Shown: one piece after another, positions 34,484 to 42,614 of the stretch | Numbering within the stretch: the stretch's first letter is position 1 | Layout of the letters: each line of letters starts with the position of its first letter | Assembly: GCF_021545335.1 (NCBI RefSeq) | Contig: NZ_CP089312.1 | Coordinates: 372,001-436,000, forward strand | DNA: 64,000 nucleotides | DNA from: Streptomyces sp. GQFP | Lineage (GTDB): Bacteria > Actinomycetota > Actinomycetes > Streptomycetales > Streptomycetaceae | Direction of reading: 5' to 3' | Notes under the pieces: generated by a model | What the model saw: only the letters and a program-made list of their open reading frames with translations | What the model was told of the DNA's origin: nothing | Databases searched by the model: none | Translations under genes and position numbers: made by a program

Positions 34484-35332
34484 ATGTCCCAGGCCCGGCT
34501 CATGGACGGCACGTCGCTCGCCCGGCACATCGTCGAGGACACCGCGAAGAAGGCCGCCGACCTCACCGACCGTACGGGCGCGACGCCCTGTCTGGCGACG
34601 GTGCTGGTGGGTGCGGATCCTGCCTCGGTCACCTACGTCCGGATGAAGCAGAACCGCTGTCGCAAGGCCGGCATCGAGTCCCGCCATGTCGAGCTGCCCG
34701 CCATCACGACCACCGAGGAACTGGTGGGCACACTGCGTTCCCTCTCGGACGACCCCGGCGTGCACGGCATCCTGCTCCAGCACCCGATGGGCGGGCACAT
34801 CGACGAGCGAGCCGCGTTCGAGGCGATCGCACCCGAGAAGGACGTCGACGGTGTCACCTTCGCCTCCTTCGCGACGATGAGCTTCGGCCTTCCCGGGTTC
34901 GTGTCCTGCACACCCGGCGGCATCATGCGGCTGCTGAACGCTTACGACGTCGACCCGTCCGGCAAGCGAGCCGTGGTGGTGGGCCGCAGTGCGATCCTCG
35001 GCAAGCCGGTCGGCATGCTGCTTCTCGGGCGCGACGCGACGGTGACGTACTGCCACTCACGAACGCGGGACCTGTCGTCCGTCGTCCGCGAGGCGGACAT
35101 CGTGGTCGCCGCCGTGGGTCGGCCCCGGCTGATCCGGGGCGCGGACATCAAGCCCGGTGCCGTCGTGATCGACGCCGGGTACAACCCCGGGAACATCGGC
35201 GACGTCGACTTCGATTCCGCCGTCGAGCGGGCCGGGCTGATCACCCCGGTGCCGGGCGGCGTCGGTCCGATGACGATCGCGGTGCTGCTGGAACAGACCG
35301 TCGACGCCGCCGCCCGGCAACTCGGCGTCTGA
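34484..35332 (+). CDS. folD: Bifunctional methylenetetrahydrofolate dehydrogenase/cyclohydrolase
   Basis: A 282-residue FolD. The catalytic residues are in place: Tyr51 and Lys55 (TYVRMKQ), Gln99 (LLQHP) and Asp122 (EKDVDGV). The NADP-binding VVVGRSAILGKPVG and the C-terminal TPVPGGVGPMTIAVLLEQT are intact. It interconverts methylene-, methenyl- and formyl-tetrahydrofolate. CAGGAG precedes ATG 34484, and the ZTP riboswitch controls it. The LLQHPMGGHIDERAA loop differs from the usual LPLP form, so it may be a paralogue of a main folD elsewhere. Confidence 0.92.
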   Translation: MSQARLMDGTSLARHIVEDTAKKAADLTDRTGATPCLATVLVGADPASVTYVRMKQNRCRKAGIESRHVELPAITTTEELVGTLRSLSDDPGVHGILLQHPMGGHIDERAAFEAIAPEKDVDGVTFASFATMSFGLPGFVSCTPGGIMRLLNAYDVDPSGKRAVVVGRSAILGKPVGMLLLGRDATVTYCHSRTRDLSSVVREADIVVAAVGRPRLIRGADIKPGAVVIDAGYNPGNIGDVDFDSAVERAGLITPVPGGVGPMTIAVLLEQTVDAAARQLGV

Positions 35333-35424
35333 TCAGCGCATCCAAGCGCTGTAATCCATGACGTCGCCCTTCTTCAGGCCCCACGCGGGCTCCGCATAGG
35401 TCGCGGTGAGTTCCAGGCCGAGGA
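35333..35424 (-). pseudogene. C-terminal fragment of an unidentified gene
   Basis: The minus strand codes for VLGLELTATYAEPAWGLKKG and DVMDYSAWMR before TGA at 35333-35335, directly abutting the folD stop. The composition and smooth ending look like a real protein C terminus. It breaks off near 35424, where a propeller fragment on the other strand begins. Family not recognised. Confidence 0.45.
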
Positions 35425-36099
35425 CAATATCAACACCGGCGCGCAGGTCGGTTCGTTCGCCACCGGCGACAAGCCGCACGAGAACATCTTCACCAAGGAC
35501 GGCAAGTACATCTGGAACATGTCCATCGGGGCGTCAACACCTCGCAGGACGCTCCCTGGCAGGACTTCACGAAGGGCGACCGGAAGATCACGGTCGTCGA
35601 CGCGGCCACCTTCCAGCAGGTGAAGGTGATCGACATGCGGGACCGGCTCAACGCGCTGTACTTCCAGGTCTCGTTCTTCAACGGCTTCTTCGAGTACGAC
35701 ATCGCCACCGACCGGATCACCCGGACGAAGACCCTGCCCAAGAACCCGGCGACCAGCGACGACCGCACCACGTTCGTCAACGACTCACGCCACCACGGCA
35801 TCTCGATGAAGCCGGACGGCACGAAGCTGTGCGTCGCGGGCACGATGGACGACTACGCGACGGTCGTCGACCGTACGACGCTCCAGGAGGGCCCGCTCGT
35901 CACCGCCTCGAAGCCCTACTGGGCGACGGTGAGCGGCGACGGCAAGTCCTGCGTCATCTCGGAGAGCGGCTCCGACCAGATCACGGCCATCGACTTCGCC
36001 ACGGGCCAGAAGACGGTGTCCGTCCCGGTCGGCGATCACCCGCAGCGAGTCCGCCTCGCACATGTCGAGGCGGACTGGACAGGCCCGGCGACCAACTGA
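35425..36099 (+). pseudogene. Decayed YncE-like seven-bladed beta-propeller protein
   Basis: Frames carry successive propeller blades: GDKPHENIFTKDGKYIWNMS, then after a frameshift near 35530 ITVVDAATFQQVKVIDM, then YDIATDRI, HHGISMKPDGTKLCVAG, YWATVSGDGKSCVISESGS and ITAIDFATGQKTVSVPVGDH. The N terminus is missing, and a further in-frame loss is likely between RLNA and LYFQ (about 35645-35660), where an intact protein would have part of a blade. It ends at TGA 36097-36099 and is not functional as read. Confidence 0.7.
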
Positions 36100-36129
36100 G
36101 GTACCGGTTCAGCTGAAGCCACGCGCGCA

Positions 36130-36180
36130 CCCGCGCCCCTAAGTCTTTTAGTCTTTTAGGGGCGCGGGGAACTGCGCGAC
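36130..36180. repeat. Streptomyces intergenic repeat/terminator (copy 2, minus orientation)
   Basis: The 20-base core GCGCAGTTCCCCGCGCCCCT lies on the minus strand (36158-36177). The adjoining 13-bp arms 36130-36142 and 36156-36168 form a hairpin, with a tandem AGTCTTTT in the loop region. It sits between the propeller relic and the convergent GH5 gene and should act as a bidirectional terminator. Confidence 0.8.
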
Positions 36181-36216
36181 AAGCCCCCACCGGCCGGCAG
36201 CCGACGAACCAACCGC

Positions 36217-38079
36217 CTAACTGAACTCGGACGCGGCCCAGGAAGCCAACTCAGCCCGCGCAGCGCTCAGCAGGGCCGCCGAAGGAGCCGTCGCCCCATT
36301 CGTCACCAGCGCATAGTGCAGCACCCCCGAGTCCGCCGCAGTGAGCAGCAACCGCCGACTCCCCGTGCCACCAGGCTCCGTGCCCGCCGCGACAGGCGTC
36401 GTCGACGAGTAGGCCGGCGGCCCATACACCGTCCCGAGGTCGGAGACCACCGTGGTCGTCGCCGTAGGGAAGGACGCCGGCAGATGCAGCTCCGTCGGCG
36501 CCGAGATCCCCTTCGAGCGCCACACCAGCACGCTGTACTGCCCCGAGCCCACCAGCGTGGACACGTTCGGCAGCGAACTCGGCACCGGGTTCCAGGTGAG
36601 GGTCGTGGAGCCGTCCCGGGAGCGGTCCTCGTAGGTGAAGGCGAGCGTCGTGCCCGCCGTGGCGCCCGGATAGACGCGGTCCAGCATCCGGGCGTCCTGC
36701 CGCAGCACCGCCGTACCGGAGTCGTCGAGACGGACGGCGGACAGGTCCTCGTCGTTCCAGGCGTCGCCGGTGGTGAGGACCTTGTCGGGGTTGTCGTTCA
36801 TCAGCTCGTTGTGGCGGCCGTTGTAGATGTCCCACTGCCATTGGCTGCCGGAGAGAACCGGCCCCGATCCACTCGCGCCCGACCACCAACTCGCGCCCTT
36901 CACACGGGAGTCGAGGGCCTGGTACATCGCCTTGTAGACCGTCGGCGCCTTGTCGGAGACCGAACCGGCCAGCGGGTGGCCGAACTCGCTGATGATCCCT
37001 GTCGTCCCGGTGGCGGCGGCCCGGTCACGGACCGTACCGAAGTCCGTCACGTACTGGCCGTCCTCCGCCTTGCCCCACATGAAGACGCCGGAGATGGCCT
37101 TCTGGTCGTAGAAGTGGGTGTTGAAGACGTAACGCGGGCCGATGGTCCCCGCGTCGAGCAGTCCGCCCTCCTGCTTCTGGAAGTCGATGTTGGCGTTCCA
37201 GAAGAGGTTCGGCTCGACGAAGGCGGGCTTGTCCTGCCAGCCGGCCGCGTCCATCCGGGCGCGGAACTTGACGTAGAAGGGCCACAGGACGTCCTTCTCC
37301 CACGTCCTGCTGGTCTGCCCCGAGTCGAGGGTCCCGAAGTGCGGCTCGTTGTACGGGTCGAAGCCGACGACACCCGTGAACTGGGCGCTGGTGAGGTTCG
37401 CCTTCAGGTACGCCATCGTCTTCTGCGCGGTGTCGAGGAACGAGTCCTGGATTCCGTAGGTGTTGTGCCAGAAGTCGTACGTCGCCTCTGTCACCGCCGC
37501 GTTCGAGGTGATGTTCTGTCCCCAGAAGGGGCAGATCCCGCAGTACTCGTCCGGGTAGTCACCGAGGTCGACGGCCCACTTGGGGGCGCCGTCGCCGGTG
37601 TACCAGCTGTCGGAGTCGAAGAGCCAGCGGGAGTAGAGGTCCTGGTGGAAGTCGGGGTAGACGCGGATGCCCGCGTCCAGGAAGGCACCCATCTGGGCGG
37701 TGGCGGCGGCCAGATAGCTGCTGCTCACCGCGCCACGCACGGGCTCCGCATACGCCCACGAGAGCAGGAAGCGGACACTGTTGCCGCCGCCGAGCGCTCG
37801 CAGCGCGGTCGCGGACTTCTTGGCGTCCGCGACCGAGGCGAAGGGCAGTCCGTTGTTCTCCTTGAGCTTCGTCTCGCCGGAGACGTTGTAGCCGCGGAGC
37901 ACGACCTCGCGGCCCAGAGCGTCGGTGAACCGACCGTTCTGGACGGTGAGGGTGGTAGAGGTAGGGGTGTCGAACCAGAGGGTGTCGGCCCGGGCGGGCT
38001 GGGAGCCGACGGTGGTCAGGAAACCCGTGACCAGGACCAGTACGCCGAGCAGATGCATGCGCAACTTCGACATGTCCAT
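36217..38079 (-). CDS. Secreted glycoside hydrolase family 5, endoglycoceramidase-like
   Basis: About 620 residues with a signal peptide ending near PARAD. The (beta/alpha)8 catalytic domain (about 40-440) has the acid/base Glu in GFDPYNEPHFG and the nucleophile Glu in GIISEFGHP, the two GH5 catalytic residues. HQDLYSRW and the overall layout recall endoglycosylceramidase-type GH5 enzymes. A C-terminal beta-sandwich-like part (about 470-600) follows. ATG 38079 or 38073 may be used. Substrate, a glycolipid or beta-glucan, is inferred. Confidence 0.85.
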   Translation of the reverse strand: MDMSKLRMHLLGVLVLVTGFLTTVGSQPARADTLWFDTPTSTTLTVQNGRFTDALGREVVLRGYNVSGETKLKENNGLPFASVADAKKSATALRALGGGNSVRFLLSWAYAEPVRGAVSSSYLAAATAQMGAFLDAGIRVYPDFHQDLYSRWLFDSDSWYTGDGAPKWAVDLGDYPDEYCGICPFWGQNITSNAAVTEATYDFWHNTYGIQDSFLDTAQKTMAYLKANLTSAQFTGVVGFDPYNEPHFGTLDSGQTSRTWEKDVLWPFYVKFRARMDAAGWQDKPAFVEPNLFWNANIDFQKQEGGLLDAGTIGPRYVFNTHFYDQKAISGVFMWGKAEDGQYVTDFGTVRDRAAATGTTGIISEFGHPLAGSVSDKAPTVYKAMYQALDSRVKGASWWSGASGSGPVLSGSQWQWDIYNGRHNELMNDNPDKVLTTGDAWNDEDLSAVRLDDSGTAVLRQDARMLDRVYPGATAGTTLAFTYEDRSRDGSTTLTWNPVPSSLPNVSTLVGSGQYSVLVWRSKGISAPTELHLPASFPTATTTVVSDLGTVYGPPAYSSTTPVAAGTEPGGTGSRRLLLTAADSGVLHYALVTNGATAPSAALLSAARAELASWAASEFS

Positions 38080-38189
38080 TACAGTCCCGCGCGCATCAGT
38101 GGTCGTCAATACCAAGTGACTGTTGAGTAATCTTCAGCTTTTGCTGGTGGGCGATGATCGAGTCAGATGGGCGACAAAAGGAGCGAATC

Positions 38190-39296
38190 GTGCGTGACAT
38201 CCTCCCGGCGCTCGGGCGCTGGTACGCGGCGGGCGAACCGTTCGGCCTCGCCACCGTCGTCTCCGTCAGCCGCAGCACGCCCCGCGACCCCGGGGCCGCG
38301 ATGGCGGTCGGCCCCGGTGACGAGGTGGTGGGCAGTGTGTCCGGGGGCTGTGTGGAGGGTGAGGTGTTCGAGCTGGCCCAGGAGGTGGTGGCGGACGGCG
38401 AGGCTCGACTCGCGACCTTCGGTTACAGCGACGAGGACGCCTTCGCGGTGGGGCTGACCTGCGGCGGTGAGATCACCGTGCTGGTGCGGCCCGTCACGCC
38501 CGCTCTCGATCCGTCCTTCGCTGCGGTCACGGAGGCCGTGGCGGCGGGCAGGCCGGTGACCGTGGCCACCGTGACCGACGGTCCGGCGGCGCTCGGCGCC
38601 ACACTCGCTGTGTGGCCGGACGAGGTGTCAGGCACGCTCGGCGCGACCGGCCTCGACGTGGCCGTCACCGCCGACGCCCGCGGTGAACTCGCCCTGGGGG
38701 CAACGGGGTTGCGGCACTACGGGCCCAACGGGGAGCGGCGCGAGGACGCCGTCACCGTGTTCCTGCACTCCTTCGCGCCCCCGCCCCGCATGCTCGTCTT
38801 CGGCGCCATCGACTACGCCGCCGCCGTGGCCCGCATCGGCGCCTTCCTCGGCTACCGGGTCACCGTCTGCGACGCCCGCCCGGTCTTCGCCACCCCGAAG
38901 CGCTTCCCCGAGGGGGTCGAGGTGGTCGTCGACTGGCCGCACCGCTATCTGCGCGGCACGGACACCGACGAGCGCACGGTGGTGTGCGTCCTGACCCACG
39001 ACCCGAAGTTCGACGTACCGCTGCTGGAGGAGGCGCTGCGCCGCCCCGCCGCGTACATCGGGGCGATGGGCAGCCGCCGCACCCACGACGACCGCCGGAC
39101 CCGGCTGACGGAGGCCGGCCTCACCGGGCCCGAGCTGTCCCGGCTGCGCTCCCCCATCGGACTGGACCTCGGCGCGCGTACGCCCGAAGAGGTCGCGGTG
39201 TCCGTGGCGGCCGAGATCGTCGCGCTGCGGTGGGGCGGCAGCGGGGTGGCGCTGACGGCGACGGCAGGCGCGATCCATCCGCCGAAGGCGGGTTAG
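38190..39296 (+). CDS. XdhC/CoxI-family molybdoenzyme maturation factor
   Basis: A 368-residue XdhC-like protein. The N-terminal XdhC/CoxI domain shows VSVSRSTPRDPGAAMAV, GSVSGGCVEGEV and GLTCGGEITVLV with its conserved Cys. The C-terminal Rossmann domain has ARPVFATPKRFP and AYIGAMGSRRTHDDR. Such proteins sulphurate and insert the molybdenum cofactor in xanthine or CO dehydrogenases. No molybdoenzyme lies nearby. GTG 38190 follows AAGGAG; ATG 38154 is an alternative. It converges on the phosphoesterase with overlapping stops. Confidence 0.88.
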   Translation: MRDILPALGRWYAAGEPFGLATVVSVSRSTPRDPGAAMAVGPGDEVVGSVSGGCVEGEVFELAQEVVADGEARLATFGYSDEDAFAVGLTCGGEITVLVRPVTPALDPSFAAVTEAVAAGRPVTVATVTDGPAALGATLAVWPDEVSGTLGATGLDVAVTADARGELALGATGLRHYGPNGERREDAVTVFLHSFAPPPRMLVFGAIDYAAAVARIGAFLGYRVTVCDARPVFATPKRFPEGVEVVVDWPHRYLRGTDTDERTVVCVLTHDPKFDVPLLEEALRRPAAYIGAMGSRRTHDDRRTRLTEAGLTGPELSRLRSPIGLDLGARTPEEVAVSVAAEIVALRWGGSGVALTATAGAIHPPKAG

Positions 39297-39802
39297 GTCC
39301 GGCGGGGCGGCAGCCTGTGCAGTTCCACGTCGGTGAGGCGGCCGTCGTCCGTCACCGTCGCCGTCATGTACGTGCAGTGGGGCTGGCGGCGGCGGTCGGT
39401 CGGCGAGCCGGGGTTCAGCAGCCGGAGGCCGGTGTCCGTCGTGGTGTCCCAGGGGATGTGGCTGTGGCCGAACACGAGGACGTCGAGGTCGGGAAAGCGG
39501 GTGCTGCAGCGGGCCTCTCGGCCCTGCGCGGGGCCGGTCTCGTGGACGACTCCGAGGCGGAGGCCGTCGAGGTCGGCGTACGCGACCTCGGGGAGTCTGG
39601 CGCGTAGGTCGGGGCCGTCGTTGTTGCCGTATACGCCGATGAGGCGGCGGGAGCGGGTCTCCAGGAGGTCGAGGGTGGGTGTGTCGACCCAGTCGCCGGC
39701 GTGGATCACGATGTCTGCGTGCGGGAGTTCGGTAAGAAGTTCCGCTGGCAGTTGCTTGGCGCGTTTGGGGAGGTGGGTGTCGGAGAGGAGCAGGAGGTGC
39801 AC
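39293..39802 (-). CDS. Metallophosphoesterase, YfcE/MJ0936 type
   Basis: A 169-residue single-domain phosphodiesterase with all metal motifs: LLSDTHLPKR, VIHAGDWVD, YGNNDG, VVHETG and FGHSHIPWD. Members of this small family hydrolyse phosphodiesters with Mn2+. GTG 39802 starts the conserved strand directly, with only a weak upstream AGG; the longer open frame includes the dispersed repeat and is rejected. Its stop overlaps that of the XdhC gene. Confidence 0.88.
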   Translation of the reverse strand: MHLLLLSDTHLPKRAKQLPAELLTELPHADIVIHAGDWVDTPTLDLLETRSRRLIGVYGNNDGPDLRARLPEVAYADLDGLRLGVVHETGPAQGREARCSTRFPDLDVLVFGHSHIPWDTTTDTGLRLLNPGSPTDRRRQPHCTYMTATVTDDGRLTDVELHRLPPRRT

Positions 39803-39863
39803 GTGCCTGAGCGTAGGGGGTGCCGCGATTTGCCGTTTTGCGGGTGCGGCGCCGTCGTGGCTT

Positions 39864-39896
39864 GTCGCGCAGTTCCCCGCGCCCCTTCGGGCGCGG
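39864..39896 (+). repeat. Streptomyces intergenic repeat with hairpin (copy 3)
   Basis: The 20-base core GCGCAGTTCCCCGCGCCCCT at 39867-39886 is followed by a hairpin CCGCGCCC-CTTC-GGGCGCGG (39877-39896). This copy lies between divergently read genes (phosphoesterase and glycosyltransferase), so a pure terminator role is unlikely here. Confidence 0.75.
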
Positions 39897-39980
39897 AGGC
39901 CGCGCCCGGTTAGTATCAGGCATCCCGGACCGTGCCATTGCGGAAACGGGGAGTAAAGCCAAAAGGGGGCTTCCAGCCGC

Positions 39981-41939
39981 ATGCCGGTCAAGGTCAGCGT
40001 CATCGTTCCGGTGTACAACCCGGGACCGTACATCGAGGACTGCGTCGCGTCGCTGCTGCGGCAGTCGCTGCCCGCCGACGAGTACGAAGTGATCTTCGTC
40101 GACGACGGTTCCACCGACGAGACCCCGGCCCGGCTGGACCAGCTCGCCGCGGAGGAACCGCGTCTCAAGGTCATCCACCAGGAGAACTCGGGCTGGTCGG
40201 GCAAGCCGCGCAACGTCGGTATCGAGGCCTCGCAGGGCGAGTTCGTCATGTTCGTCGACAACGACGACTACCTCGGCGACGAGGCCCTCGAGCGGATGTA
40301 CGACTACGGCGTGGCCAACGGCGCCGACGTCATCGTCGGAAAGATGGCCGGCAAGGGTCGGCCCGTGCCCGTGGAGCTGTTCCGGCACAACCACCCCAAG
40401 GCCAGCGTCGAGAACGCCCCGCTCATCGACAGTCTCACCCCGCACAAGATGGTCCGCCGGGCCTTTCTCGACCGCATCGGTCTGCGTTTCCCCGAGGGCC
40501 GGCGGCGGCTCGAAGACCATGTCTTCGTCACCGAGGCATATCTGCGCGCGGACAACGTCTCCGTGCTCAGCGACTACGTCTGCTATTACCACGTCAAGCG
40601 CGACGACGCCTCGAACGCGGGATTCCAGCGCTTCGACCCCGTGGGGTACTTCCGGAATCTGCGCGAGGCCCTCGATGTCGTCGAGCGCTACACCGAGCCC
40701 GGTGCCGTGCGCGACCGGCTCTTCCGGCGCTGGCTGCGCAACGAGATGGTCGAGCGGATGCGCAGCAACCGTCTGCTCAAGCTGCCCGAGGACTACCGCA
40801 AGGAGATGTTCGACGAGATCCGCGGGGTCGTCGTCGAGCGCTTCGGCCCTGGTGTCGCGAACGGTATGCAGGAGGCACAGCGGATCGTCGCGGCGCTGAT
40901 CGCCGCCGACCGGCTGGACGACGTGCTCGCGTTCGCCGAGTGGGAGGCCTCGCTCGCCCCCTCGGCCACTCCCCTCAGTGTCGAGTGGCAGGACGGGGTC
41001 CTCCACGTCGGCTTCAGCGCCGAGTTCACCTCCCACGGCAAGCCGATGACGTTCCCCGCCGAGGACGACAGCGACGGCGCCGACCTGGACGGCACGCCCA
41101 CCGACGCCGACGACGCGATCGCCCGCGTGGCGGCCTCGACCGTCGCCCGGTTCGGGAGCGCGACGGCCGACTTCCTGGTGCGTGAGCGGTCCACGGCCGC
41201 CCAGTTCTTCCAGCCGGTGGAGCTGACCCGCGAGACCCTCCCGGCCGACGAGGACGATCAGGTGCGGCTGGTGCTGCGCGGTACGGCCACCGTCGACCCC
41301 GGTACGGCGGCGGGCGGTGTCGCGCTCGGCGGCGGTCTGTTCGACGTGTTCGTCCGGATCAAGCTGGGCGGCTGGACCCGTGAGTGCCGTCTCGGCCCGG
41401 TCAAGCTGGACCCCCGTCCGGTGCCCCCGGCCGGTGTGGTCGCCGGTCGCGTGGTCCTGCCGTACTGGACCGCGAAGCAGGCCACGCTGTCCCTGGACGT
41501 CGACCGCGCCGTCAAGGGCGTCGGTCTGGGCCGGCTGAAGCCGGACGATGTCACCGTCACGGGTGACCGGCTGCGTGTCGCGTTGCCGCTGCACGTACCC
41601 GGCGACACCAAGGCGCTGCTGCGCCTGACCTCGGCGACCGCCGCCGAACCCGTGGACGTGGAGGGCACGCTGTCCGGTGCCTTCTTCGAGGCGACGCTGC
41701 CCGGCAGCGCGCTGGCCGACGGGACTTGGAAGCCCTCGCTGTGCCTCTCCCCCGAGGCCGACGAGCCGCGCTTCCTGGCGATGTCCGTCAGCCTCGCCGC
41801 CAAGTCCGGCCGCGTCCAGGTCGTACGGCCGGTCAAGCCGGCCGGGCCGAGTACCGGCCAGAAGGTGGTCCGCAAGGTGCGGCGCACCCTCGGGAAGATC
41901 GCCCGCAAGGCCGGGCTGCGACGCGGAAACGGAGCCTGA
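39981..41939 (+). CDS. Family 2 glycosyltransferase with large C-terminal domain
   Basis: A 652-residue protein. The GT-A fold (about 1-230) has SVIVPVYNPGPYIEDC, IFVDDGSTDETP, GWSGKPRNVGIE and the DxD-like FVDNDD, and inverts a nucleotide-sugar linkage. The remaining 400 residues include beta-rich modules of unknown role and a basic C-terminal tail (KVRRTLGKIARKAGLRRG). Four bases separate it from rfbC. With the rhamnose genes it probably builds a cell-wall glycopolymer, as teichoic-acid-type GT2 enzymes do. Acceptor and sugar are inferred only. Confidence 0.85.
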   Translation: MPVKVSVIVPVYNPGPYIEDCVASLLRQSLPADEYEVIFVDDGSTDETPARLDQLAAEEPRLKVIHQENSGWSGKPRNVGIEASQGEFVMFVDNDDYLGDEALERMYDYGVANGADVIVGKMAGKGRPVPVELFRHNHPKASVENAPLIDSLTPHKMVRRAFLDRIGLRFPEGRRRLEDHVFVTEAYLRADNVSVLSDYVCYYHVKRDDASNAGFQRFDPVGYFRNLREALDVVERYTEPGAVRDRLFRRWLRNEMVERMRSNRLLKLPEDYRKEMFDEIRGVVVERFGPGVANGMQEAQRIVAALIAADRLDDVLAFAEWEASLAPSATPLSVEWQDGVLHVGFSAEFTSHGKPMTFPAEDDSDGADLDGTPTDADDAIARVAASTVARFGSATADFLVRERSTAAQFFQPVELTRETLPADEDDQVRLVLRGTATVDPGTAAGGVALGGGLFDVFVRIKLGGWTRECRLGPVKLDPRPVPPAGVVAGRVVLPYWTAKQATLSLDVDRAVKGVGLGRLKPDDVTVTGDRLRVALPLHVPGDTKALLRLTSATAAEPVDVEGTLSGAFFEATLPGSALADGTWKPSLCLSPEADEPRFLAMSVSLAAKSGRVQVVRPVKPAGPSTGQKVVRKVRRTLGKIARKAGLRRGNGA

Positions 41940-41943
41940 CACC

Positions 41944-42543
41944 ATGCGCGCACTGGACATCGAAGGCGCCTGGGTACTGGAGCCGAAGATCTTCCCGGAC
42001 GACCGGGGCAGCTTCCACGAGTGGTACCGGGGCGAGGAGTTCCGCGAGGCCACCGGCTACGACCTCTCCCTCGCCCAGGCGAACTGCTCGGTCTCACGCC
42101 GGGGCGTCGTGCGCGGGGTGCACTTCTCCGACGTACCGCCGAGTCAGGCCAAGTACGTGACGTGCGTGCGCGGCGCGGTCCTGGACGTCGTGGTGGACAT
42201 CCGGGTCGGCTCGCCCACCTACGGGCAGTGGGAGGCCGTACGCCTCGATGACGACACCCGGCACGCCGTGTTCCTCGCGGAGGGGCTCGGGCACGCCTTC
42301 ATGGCGCTCACCGACGACGCCACCGTCGTCTACCTGTGCTCGACCGGGTACGCGCCGGGCCGTGAGCACGGCTTGCATCCGCTCGACCCGGCGCTGGGCA
42401 TCGCCTGGCCCGAGGGCATCGAGCCGGTGCTGTCCGAGAAGGACGCCGAGGCGCCCACGCTGGCGGAGGCCGAGCGGTCCGGGCTGCTGCCGTCGTACGC
42501 GGACTGCGCGGCCTACTACGCGGGCCTGCGCGACAAGCAGTAA
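41944..42543 (+). CDS. rfbC: dTDP-4-dehydrorhamnose 3,5-epimerase
   Basis: A 199-residue RmlC cupin. Conserved features are the IFPDDRGSFHEWY entry, the catalytic His in GVVRGVHF, KYVTCVRGAVLDVVVDIRVG and the C-terminal DPALGIAWPEG. It epimerises C3 and C5 of dTDP-4-keto-6-deoxyglucose. It follows the glycosyltransferase by four bases and is separated from the other rhamnose genes, which lie opposite, by a strong terminator. Confidence 0.92.
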   Translation: MRALDIEGAWVLEPKIFPDDRGSFHEWYRGEEFREATGYDLSLAQANCSVSRRGVVRGVHFSDVPPSQAKYVTCVRGAVLDVVVDIRVGSPTYGQWEAVRLDDDTRHAVFLAEGLGHAFMALTDDATVVYLCSTGYAPGREHGLHPLDPALGIAWPEGIEPVLSEKDAEAPTLAEAERSGLLPSYADCAAYYAGLRDKQ

Positions 42544-42555
42544 CCGACCCATACG

Positions 42556-42601
42556 AAATCCCTGGGCCCGGCAGCTGATGAGCTGCCGGGCCCAGGGATT
42601 T
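42556..42601. terminator. Perfect 21-bp bidirectional terminator
   Basis: AAATCCCTGGGCCC... (42556-42576) pairs perfectly with 42581-42601 around a GATG loop and ends in ATTTG. It separates converging rfbC and methyltransferase transcripts and is the strongest hairpin in the window. Confidence 0.9.
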
Positions 42602-42614
42602 GTTCACTCTGACG

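Noticed and set aside
38628..42053. A 1141-codon open frame on the minus strand
   Set aside because: It is the high-GC shadow of the XdhC, glycosyltransferase and rfbC genes; only its far end coincides with the real phosphoesterase. Composition is Arg/Pro/His-rich with no domains.
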